Shown here in pieces: positions 1 to 5,932 of a DNA stretch of 16,917 bases. The notes below the pieces were generated by a model. The model had not been told where the DNA came from and did not search any database. It saw only the letters and a list, made by a program, of their open reading frames with translations. The translations under genes and the position numbers were made by a program. Every line of letters begins with the position of its first letter. Position 1 is the stretch's first letter. Origin of the DNA: CAYVZU01 sp964455935 (GTDB lineage: Bacteria > Fibrobacterota > CAYVZU01); assembly GCA_964455935.1 (NCBI GenBank), contig CAYVZU010000085.1, positions 1 to 16,917 on the forward strand, read 5' to 3'.

Positions 1-263
1 TTAGGTCTGGATTGATGGCTCGGCAGTCTGCGATTAGCTTTGCAAGGCGCGGTTTATCCACGGCGCGCGCAGCGCCTTCTCGAGCCGCAGGGACGAATAC
101 CTGGAGTCCTGGAGGCGGACGGAAGGAAGCAAGCAGGGGTTTGCCGCTATTCGGCGCGAGCACTGCGATATTTAGGTTTATAGCCTCATCTCCGGCACCT
201 CTCCAGATGGATTGCGCGGCAAACCCTCTCTTGGGCCGCTTGTTTGCGACGCAGCTTCAGCAA
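1..263. other. Left-edge stretch, no confident gene
   Basis: Both strands stay open through this stretch: one + frame from the edge to about 308, and one - frame from about 258 out of the window. The + reading is rich in Arg, Ala and Ser, as antisense shadows usually are. The - reading looks more protein-like (for example LNIAVLAPNSGKPLLASF) but has no ATG and no ribosome binding site, and I recognise no family. A - strand gene leaving the window is possible but not supported well enough to call. Confidence 0.3.
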
Positions 264-291
264 AAAGGCCCCTCGACAGCCAGGGGCCTTT
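262..291 (-). terminator. Rho-independent terminator of the 322-1068 lipoprotein gene
   Basis: AAAGGCCCCT (264-273) and AGGGGCCTTT (282-291) form a perfect 10-bp stem with an 8-nt loop. On the - strand the stem runs into five T residues (TTTTTG). It lies about 30 nt after the stop codon of the - strand lipoprotein gene. On the + strand the stem is followed by CTCG, so it should work mainly for - strand transcripts. Confidence 0.85.
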
Positions 292-321
292 CTCGTTACC
301 GGATGTAGGCTGCGCGAATGG

Positions 322-1068
322 TCAGTTGGAAACCGTTTCAACTCCTGTCACGATATCGATTGTGATTGTGGTCGTCTTGCTTTGACGGCTGACCACTGCT
401 GTTGCCCCGCCGTTTCCAGTGAAAGAGATGTCAACGGTTCGCGCCGGACGTTCGATATGAATTGTGCCCGACTCGGGGAAGCGCCAATACCCCGTCGCGC
501 GGGTGCGGACCACATCGGTCACGGTTGTCGATGAGAGCTCAATTCCATCCAGAGTCCCCGTGACGGTTCCGTTCCAGGTTCCAACCTTTTGGGTGCCCGC
601 CTCCAGCCCCACTTCCATCGCGAAGTCCAGCCGATGTGTGGCCCAATATCCCACACGTTCCACATGACGATAATGGATCCAACCTGTCACCGTGCTCCAA
701 CCGGGGACTTGAACGGGGTCGCTATTGGCATCGTGAAATTTCACGCTGTCAATTTTCGAATAGCTGCGCTGATTGATGGTAACCTCGATCTCGCGGACCC
801 ACCAGCCATTATCATAGGCCCACGGCCTGCGAATGACAAGTCCCTGGATCTTGATTGTGTCCGGGTTTGTCGTGGTGATCTCCATCTGTTTGGCCATTCC
901 GCCGAATTCCGTGAATTCGACGGACGATCCCATATCGCTGATCTCCTGGGCCATGTTTGCCGCGCTGCCATCGGCTGCGTTATTTGTTAGACCGGTTGGG
1001 CTCTGTTGGCTGCACCCGCTCCAAAGAGCGGCAGCCAATGCCATGATCAAAAATCCTTTGAGTTTCAC
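322..1068 (-). CDS. Predicted secreted lipoprotein of unknown function
   Basis: The product is a 248-residue hypothetical protein. It starts at GTG 1068, because a strong Shine-Dalgarno (AAGGAGG, 1074-1080) lies 5 nt upstream and the protein then opens with a lipoprotein signal peptide. That peptide has a Lys-rich start, a hydrophobic core and WSGC at 16-19, with Cys19 as the lipidation site. The lipobox is not ideal, with Trp at -3. An ATG further upstream at 1209 would add 47 residues with no signal-peptide character, so I reject it. The mature part is rich in beta-type sequence, Thr and aromatic residues, and contains no motif I recognise. A likely location is the cell envelope. The gene is divergent from the TIGR02147 regulator at 1487 and ends at a clean terminator. 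No function can be assigned. Confidence 0.8.
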   Translation of the reverse strand: MKLKGFLIMALAAALWSGCSQQSPTGLTNNAADGSAANMAQEISDMGSSVEFTEFGGMAKQMEITTTNPDTIKIQGLVIRRPWAYDNGWWVREIEVTINQRSYSKIDSVKFHDANSDPVQVPGWSTVTGWIHYRHVERVGYWATHRLDFAMEVGLEAGTQKVGTWNGTVTGTLDGIELSSTTVTDVVRTRATGYWRFPESGTIHIERPARTVDISFTGNGGATAVVSRQSKTTTITIDIVTGVETVSN

Positions 1069-1194
1069 TTGATCCTCCTTAGATGGTTTGAACTCTTCTC
1101 TTGATTGGTGTGGAGTCCGCTGGTTTCGATCTTCCCTCCTTATTCTTAAGTGGTTTGCCACGCAATTGCTTCTCAATATCAAGCGTACAACATA

Positions 1195-1222
1195 AATATA
1201 TGGCCCCATTAGCGAAAAACAA
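1195..1222 (-). promoter_or_regulatory. Possible sigma-70 promoter for the 322-1068 lipoprotein
   Basis: On the - strand TTGTTT (1217-1222) is followed after 16 bp by TATATT (1195-1200). This would give a leader of roughly 120 nt before the GTG at 1068. The leader contains a second purine-rich Shine-Dalgarno-like block (AAGGAGGG near 1134-1141) not followed by a usable start codon. The -35 is only moderate, so this is a candidate. Confidence 0.4.
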
Positions 1223-1442
1223 CAGAAGCGATTACGTCGGAGTCGCTAAATAGCCTAATTTACACATTTAAAGCGCAAAATCGGAGTTTTTGATGATAGC
1301 GAAGATGCTGAAAAATGATTACATATATGACTGGACGTCGTAATCAAGTAGGACGATGATTCCATGGCACGTAAACGGCGAAGAAGGCTTAACACATTGC
1401 AAACAAACAGGAAACCAGCATAATTTGTAACCAATCAGGTCA

Positions 1443-1457
1443 TCTGTCATTGACAGA
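1443..1457. promoter_or_regulatory. Palindrome over the -35 box, possible operator
   Basis: TCTGTCA (1443-1449) and TGACAGA (1451-1457) are perfect inverted arms around one central base. The palindrome covers the whole -35 hexamer TTGACA (1450-1455) of the promoter for the 1487-2407 regulator. A protein bound here would block RNA polymerase. Autoregulation by the regulator is an inference. Confidence 0.45.
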
Positions 1458-1478
1458 ATCTACTTTCAATTCTATATT
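1450..1478 (+). promoter_or_regulatory. Sigma-70 promoter of the TIGR02147 regulator
   Basis: TTGACA (1450-1455) is a perfect -35 box. It is followed after exactly 17 bp by TATATT (1473-1478), one base from the -10 consensus. The expected transcription start, about 7 nt on, is near 1485. The ATG at 1487 would then be almost at the 5' end of the mRNA. Confidence 0.75.
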
Positions 1479-1486
1479 TCGAGCTG

Positions 1487-2407
1487 ATGGAACTCGGCAA
1501 CACTAATTCCGGCGAAGGCACTCCTGATTTTGAAGCCGGATCGGAATCCAGTCAGAGCGATGTGGGGCCTAGTGCAACAAGCGGTCCACCCGATATTTAC
1601 CAATACGATGATTGCGGAATTTTTCTAAGGGACTTATTTGCCCATAGGAAAAGGTTGGACACTAAATACTCATGCCGTAAGTTCGCCGAGTCGGCAGGTT
1701 TCACAAATCCGGGCTTTCTGAATGATGTTATTAAAGGCAGGCGCAAGCTAAGCGCGGATGCTACGGAAAAGATTATCAAGGCGTTCGAGTTGAGTCCTAT
1801 TGAGGGCGAATTCTTTCGTTTACTGGTTCAGTATTCCCGGCTGAAAGACGAAGACAAGCGCGAAGAAATTTACCGTCAGGTTCAATTCCGAAGAAACAGA
1901 AGCAAATTCACCCGGCTCAATCCGTCCCTGGTCAAGTATTATCAGGATTACCACTATCCTTTGGTGCGCCTTGCCATAGAAATCTGCGATTTCAAGGGTG
2001 ACTATGACAAACTGGCCCAGGTTCTTGATCCTCCAATTCCGCCCTCGGCAGCCAAAAAATATGTTCGCGATCTTTGCGAGTGGGGTTTGGTAAAACAGGA
2101 CCAGGAGGGGCATTACTCCGTCACAAGCAAAATGGTGGAGCCGCCGCAGACGCTGCTTCATCTTGTTCGGGAAATAAACCGCGAGTGGATTCGTCACGCC
2201 TTTGGCGCGATCCGGAAATTCCCGCCCGAGAAGCGCCATATCTCCACAATGACGGTTGCGTTGAGCGAGAAAACCCATCGTCTCGTTCTTGAGAAGATAG
2301 AGCAGTTTAGGGAAGAAATTCTCAAGTTAGCTGAGGAGGAAACCCAACCTCAGCGCATCATGCAGCTGAGCCTTCAATACTTCCCCCGATCGCTGACCCG
2401 GGAGTAA
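1487..2407 (+). CDS. TIGR02147 family regulatory protein
   Basis: The product is a 306-residue cytoplasmic protein with the family layout. A 35-residue low-complexity acidic/Ser tail is followed by the opening motif DIYQYDDCGIFLRD (36-49). Next comes a Cro/XRE-like helix-turn-helix stretch, FAESAGFTNPGFLNDVIKGR (66-85), and then a long alpha-helical C-terminal domain ending about residue 300. The family is known mainly from Fibrobacterota and is presumed to be transcriptional, but I know of no defined regulon. The ATG at 1487 has no Shine-Dalgarno and lies about 2 nt from the predicted transcript start. Translation is therefore either leaderless or begins later, for example at GTG 1562, which would only trim the variable tail. 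The lipoprotein gene 10 nt downstream is probably co-transcribed, and the divergent lipoprotein is a plausible second target. Confidence 0.85.
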   Translation: MELGNTNSGEGTPDFEAGSESSQSDVGPSATSGPPDIYQYDDCGIFLRDLFAHRKRLDTKYSCRKFAESAGFTNPGFLNDVIKGRRKLSADATEKIIKAFELSPIEGEFFRLLVQYSRLKDEDKREEIYRQVQFRRNRSKFTRLNPSLVKYYQDYHYPLVRLAIEICDFKGDYDKLAQVLDPPIPPSAAKKYVRDLCEWGLVKQDQEGHYSVTSKMVEPPQTLLHLVREINREWIRHAFGAIRKFPPEKRHISTMTVALSEKTHRLVLEKIEQFREEILKLAEEETQPQRIMQLSLQYFPRSLTRE

Positions 2408-2417
2408 ACGAATAACC

Positions 2418-3725
2418 ATGCATAATGTTTTAAAATATCTGATCGCCTTACCACTTCTGCTATCGCATTGTTCTCAGACCACCGGGCCCACCGTGGCCGG
2501 TGGTGATGATTTTCCCAACAGCAGGGCTCTTCTTGGAAAGGAGGCGGCAGAAAACGTGGGGGCCGCACCCGAGTGGAACCAATTCGAAGACATGAGCGAC
2601 AGCCTGCCCGATTTATCCGGGGCCGAAAGCCTGGTTTTCGAGCAGGCGGATTCCGGCGCCGGCTCGGCGAAGGCGGCGCGCAGCATGCTGGTTGATACTT
2701 TGATTCCCGATTACCGCGACACCTCCAAAGGCATGCTGATGGGCTACCATATTCGTAATACCGCCTTCGCCGAGAAGACCGATACATTATGGGTGCTCTA
2801 CAATGCTGAGGCCCGAGATAGCCTGCTTGGCAACGAGACGGTCCTGGAAATTCGCGGCCAGACGTATTACACAATGTCCAAAGCGATGGCTTGGTACCGG
2901 TTCCTGGACGCAGATACAAACCATTTCCTGGATTCCGCCTGGGTGAGGAAAGCAACTCCCACGCTTTTTGGCATGCGGATCGAATCCGCTCGCGCAACAT
3001 CCGGCAATGATAATGATTTCACCGACCCGGGCCGGATTCGCACGAACTTTTTGGAATCCCTTCTTCTTCTGGGCACCGACACTCTCATGTTGGACCAGGT
3101 CGCCGACGGCGACAGGGACGGAAGGATTTACGATACAACGCGACAAAGCAATGTCGTCGATTATATTCGAATCGTGCAAAACCCGCTCTTTCGCCCTTTG
3201 CTGTCGCGTCTTCAAACCTGGTCGCGAATTCGCGTGACCGCGGATCAATCAAGAACCGAACGCTTCGCCAGTCTGCGCCATTTCAAGGATGGTCGGATCG
3301 TGCGCGTGGCAATCCGCGGGCCCAATGCCGACTCCACCTTTGTCGGAAATGGCGTCGCCTGGGTGCGGGCCCGTAGGATTAGCCCGCGGAATTCCTGGGC
3401 CGACACGATTACGACCACGCACGCGATTCGCCTGGCCTCCAGCCCGAACGATACGGGGGGCCATCGACTCCTTTATTTTTCAAGGCTCAAAGTGGCGGAG
3501 GGCGACACGATTCGCGGGACCGAGTTTGCCTATGTGGCGGACTCAACTGCGCCTTCCAGCGCGGGGCCAAAGGGCTCGCTTGAATTCCAGGCCCGATTCT
3601 TTGATGGGACATCGGCTTCGGGTACCGGCACAGTTGCCATGGGAGTAATTGGCGCAGTCATCGTAAACCGGCGCGGCGAAGAGTTAAGCATCCGTTGGGA
3701 CCTAAGCGGTCGAGTGCTTGATTGA
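2418..3725 (+). CDS. Predicted lipoprotein, partner of the TIGR02147 regulator
   Basis: This 435-residue hypothetical protein begins with a short signal peptide, a hydrophobic stretch at 4-16 and then Cys18. The lipobox is poor (LSHC, with His at -1), so lipidation is not certain, but export is likely. The body has no recognised domain. A DGDRDGRIYD stretch (230-239) places Asp at 1, 3 and 5, Gly at 6 and Ile at 8, like a calcium-binding EF-hand or dockerin loop. The C-terminal half looks beta-rich. The start at 2418 follows GGAG at 2401-2404, which overlaps the end of the upstream regulator gene, so the two genes are probably one transcript and may be translationally coupled. Regulator-lipoprotein pairs of this kind are common in Fibrobacterota. 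The function is unknown. It ends only 20 nt before the convergent ABC pseudogene, with no terminator visible between. Confidence 0.8.
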   Translation: MHNVLKYLIALPLLLSHCSQTTGPTVAGGDDFPNSRALLGKEAAENVGAAPEWNQFEDMSDSLPDLSGAESLVFEQADSGAGSAKAARSMLVDTLIPDYRDTSKGMLMGYHIRNTAFAEKTDTLWVLYNAEARDSLLGNETVLEIRGQTYYTMSKAMAWYRFLDADTNHFLDSAWVRKATPTLFGMRIESARATSGNDNDFTDPGRIRTNFLESLLLLGTDTLMLDQVADGDRDGRIYDTTRQSNVVDYIRIVQNPLFRPLLSRLQTWSRIRVTADQSRTERFASLRHFKDGRIVRVAIRGPNADSTFVGNGVAWVRARRISPRNSWADTITTTHAIRLASSPNDTGGHRLLYFSRLKVAEGDTIRGTEFAYVADSTAPSSAGPKGSLEFQARFFDGTSASGTGTVAMGVIGAVIVNRRGEELSIRWDLSGRVLD

Positions 3726-3745
3726 CGTCCGCCCGGGAGACGCGG

Positions 3746-4605
3746 CTAGGTCTCGTGAACGCCCGATATATTCGCCTTCACCATTTCCGCAAACGCGCCT
3801 TTGACACCCAGAAGTTCGTTGAATCCGCCTTGCTCCACGATGGTCCAATCTTTGAAGACAAAAACCCGATCGGCCTTCTTGATGGTCGAAAGTCGAGCGC
3901 CCTGCTTGTCCTCGGTTGCAAAGGTGCGAATGTGCTTGATGCCGGTGATATAGTCGATCAGCTTTCCACTGAAACGCACATTGGTATTGCACAATTCGTA
4001 TGAGCGTTTGGTTAGCATTTTTCTAAACGCGTGCTGAATAGGAGGAATGGTGGGCACATACAAAACGGCAATTAATGTCATCGGTCCATTAAAGGTGGAC
4101 AAAAGCGGTATGACGAAAGCCAGTCCCAGAACCGCCTGCAATAGCCCCGCCATGATCCACTCAAAGAAGCCCTGCATCCGGTCCACATCCATCAGAATCT
4201 TGGCCGAGGCCATCCTCATGCCGCGGGTGTCGAAATACTTGACCGAGAGAATTTGGAGATTGGGAATGATTTCGGCGCGGATATTGGCAACCAGCGAGCG
4301 GACCAGAATGATCCGGTATCGCGCGGCCATCAGGGTGCAAGAGCCATGAATGCTAAAAGCCACAACCTACGCAAGGCCATAGAGCGCAAAGACATCCACT
4401 CTCTTCATGAGTATGAGATCATTAAGGCCAGCAACTGATTCGTGGCCGGCTGAAGGGAGATAAAGAAGAACATGAGGGCATTTTCTTTCTTGTAGCTCGC
4501 GGTAAGACGAAGAAAGCAAATAAGATCTTTCACTTGCAGACGCTGACGCTCTCCGTCCTTGGGCGATTCCCAATCATGATCGTAATTGCCCCTGTGCCAA
4601 TGCAT
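3746..4605 (-). pseudogene. Decayed ABC exporter (fused permease-ATPase) gene
   Basis: The remnant reads in order as an ABC half-transporter. From ATG 4605 comes an N-terminal cytoplasmic and TM1 part (to about 4405), in a different frame from the rest. A second piece ends KRVDVFALYGLA and then meets an in-frame TAG at 4367-4369. The transmembrane domain continues from 4366 (MAARYRIILVRSLVANIRAE, LSVKYFDTR, DVDRMQGFFE). Near 3890-3905 the TM region FATEDKQG jumps straight into ARLSTIKKADRVFVFKDWTI, the post-H-loop end of an ABC ATPase. Walker A, the signature motif, Walker B and the later TM helices are therefore missing, an in-frame loss of roughly 330 residues compared with the usual size of about 600. 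With a frameshift, a nonsense codon and no ATPase core, this cannot be a working transporter. GGAAAGGA-like bases lie just upstream of ATG 4605. The substrate is unknown. Confidence 0.9.
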
Positions 4606-4951
4606 TTAGTTTTTCCTTTCCACCTTTGATCCTTGTCTCAACAAGGTCCTGCCGCAAACTGTTTTCAGGAAGGTAGCTTAATGCAAAGCCGGTATGAAGG
4701 AGAGCATTTTGGAATGAGACTCAGGCACATGCTCAGTCTGCACATGCTGGAGGGTTGACAAAAAATCGATTGTAGAGCAAGCTTCAAGGCAAAAATCGCA
4801 AACCCCATTAAGAATCGCACTTTTCACCTGTAACTGCGGAAGTTGGGATAGCCTAAGCACCGGCACTGTTCCAACACTTTTGTCTCGTAATATCTATTTT
4901 AATGGGCACTATTTGGAATGGTGTGAGCGAATCCCATGTTTGGGAATTGCT
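4606..4951. other. Intergenic gap between rsmG and the ABC pseudogene
   Basis: This is 346 bp downstream of rsmG, where parA-parB stand in many genomes. A 62-codon - strand frame from GTG 4866 to 4678 has a few Cys and His residues but no convincing ribosome binding site or family match, so I do not call it. A short imperfect hairpin near 4931-4945 (TCCCA/TGGGA) has no T tract. I see no parA or parB fragment, terminator or RNA gene. Confidence 0.5.
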
Positions 4952-5620
4952 CTATTTGGCTATGAGTAGCACTTCCACTAGGCAAAACTGCTGTGTCATG
5001 CCCGGAAGTGAATACTCGACTTGGCGACCAATCTCATAGCGCTGATTAAGCGAGCTGCTCCGGAAGTGTCGAATCTCTTCGGGAAGCGTTAAGGGCGATT
5101 TGAAAGTGTATAGCTTGCCATTTGGTTTCAGATGCGGTCCTGAGATCTTAACAAAATCTCTTAATTCGCAAACAGCCCTGCTTATCCCGTAATCAAACTT
5201 GCCAATATCACCGCGGTTGTCAACCGAAAGGCATGCCACCTCCAGATTCTTCAAGGTCAGGTCTATTTTGAGTTGCTTCAAGATATCGGCCTTTTTTGTT
5301 TTGGCCTCGGTTGCGAGGATCTGAAGATCTGGGCGGGCAATGGCAATTGGGATTGCAGGGAACCCGCCACCCGAGCCAATATCAATTACAGAGGCGCCAT
5401 GGTCAAAACCAAATATGGCGATTGGCTCTAGCGAGTCTATGAAATGGCGTTCCAAAAGACGGCTTTGATCATTGGTCGAGACCAAATTGGTTTTCTGGTT
5501 CCATTCAAGCACAAGGTCGAGGTATTTGGCTGATTTCCAAACTGCATCCACATCCATCTCAAGACCGATGCCACGAATGGCTTGGATTATGGCTTCTGGC
5601 GTATGTTTCACGTGGAACAT
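4952..5620 (-). CDS. rsmG: 16S rRNA (guanine527-N7)-methyltransferase RsmG (GidB)
   Basis: RsmG methylates N7 of G527 in 16S rRNA using S-adenosylmethionine. The 222-residue length is normal. Visible landmarks are the N-terminal helical part with WNQKTNLVS (40-48), the family motif HFIDSL (59-64), the SAM-binding motif I DIGSGGGFPAIPIAI (80-94), the acidic residue after strand 2 (TEAKTKK, 104-110) and SRAV (147-150). ATG 5620 has only a weak ribosome binding site, but the first codons (M-F-H-V-K-H) are fixed by a parS-type site lying across them. That N-terminus is familiar from other RsmG proteins. The gene follows mnmG after 292 bp on the same strand, as last recognisable member of the mnmE-mnmG-rsmG cluster. 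Loss of RsmG in other bacteria gives low-level streptomycin resistance. Confidence 0.97.
   Translation of the reverse strand: MFHVKHTPEAIIQAIRGIGLEMDVDAVWKSAKYLDLVLEWNQKTNLVSTNDQSRLLERHFIDSLEPIAIFGFDHGASVIDIGSGGGFPAIPIAIARPDLQILATEAKTKKADILKQLKIDLTLKNLEVACLSVDNRGDIGKFDYGISRAVCELRDFVKISGPHLKPNGKLYTFKSPLTLPEEIRHFRSSSLNQRYEIGRQVEYSLPGMTQQFCLVEVLLIAK
5604..5619. promoter_or_regulatory. parS: parS-type ParB-binding site at the rsmG start
   Basis: TGTTTCACGTGGAACA is the reverse complement of TGTTCCACGTGAAACA, which fits the established parS consensus TGTTNCACGTGAAACA exactly. The site overlaps the first codons of rsmG. It is identical to the site at 7777-7792 but inverted. ParB loads at such sites near the replication origin for chromosome segregation. 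That it works here is inferred from sequence. Confidence 0.88.
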
Positions 5621-5912
5621 CTTGAAAATGATAAAGGCCGAAGGATAAGGAAAAAATTTAAATTGTTCCCGACAAACGGTTTCATTTTGATGTGGTATCC
5701 TCTTTCCTCACAATAATTAGCTTGTGTGGAACGGTCGCAATCGACCATGTTTTTCGGCTGAAACCGGATTCAACCCTCATTGAAGGTTCCGCAGCAAGGA
5801 ATAAGGCTGGCCCATTGCGGAATCTTCCATTTGGAATCCCCGCAAATAAATTGAGATAGGAATCTCTTTGAGCAACGGTTGGCAAAAAAGCTATCCATAT
5901 TATATTCAGCCT
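5621..5912. other. mnmG-rsmG intergenic region
   Basis: This 292-bp gap contains a 67-codon - strand frame (5885-5682) with no usable ribosome binding site. Its product, including PSMRVESGFSRKTWSIATVP, matches no family I can name, so I leave it uncalled. No clear terminator or promoter was identified. The gap may be a decayed insertion, because these two genes are often almost adjacent. Confidence 0.4.
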
Positions 5913-5932
5913 TCATCCATCAGCCTTCATCC
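5906..5932. repeat. 14-bp tandem duplication at the mnmG stop codon
   Basis: TCAGCCTTCATCC occurs at 5906-5918 and again at 5920-5932, a 14-bp period. The mnmG stop codon (5913-5915) lies inside the left copy. Because 14 is not a multiple of 3, the duplication sets the reading frame of the last residues (KADG then stop). Confidence 0.8.

Noticed and set aside
54..62. TTATCCACG, a near DnaA box, with other one-mismatch forms near 7300 and 7845-7853
   Set aside because: The matches are single, imperfect and far apart. There is no cluster and no AT-rich unwinding region, so no origin is called in spite of the parS sites.
12..308. 98-codon + frame at the left edge
   Set aside because: It runs through the terminator hairpin at 264-291 and has an antisense-like Arg/Ala/Ser composition.
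3746..4363. 205-residue membrane protein as an intact gene
   Set aside because: It is the in-frame remnant of an ABC exporter lacking the ATPase core and its own N-terminus.
4678..4866. 62-codon - strand frame starting GTG downstream of rsmG
   Set aside because: It has no convincing Shine-Dalgarno and no recognised family, and such a length is expected by chance.
5682..5885. 67-codon - strand frame between mnmG and rsmG
   Set aside because: There is no ribosome binding site or recognised domain. It could be an insertion remnant, but nothing in the window supports this.
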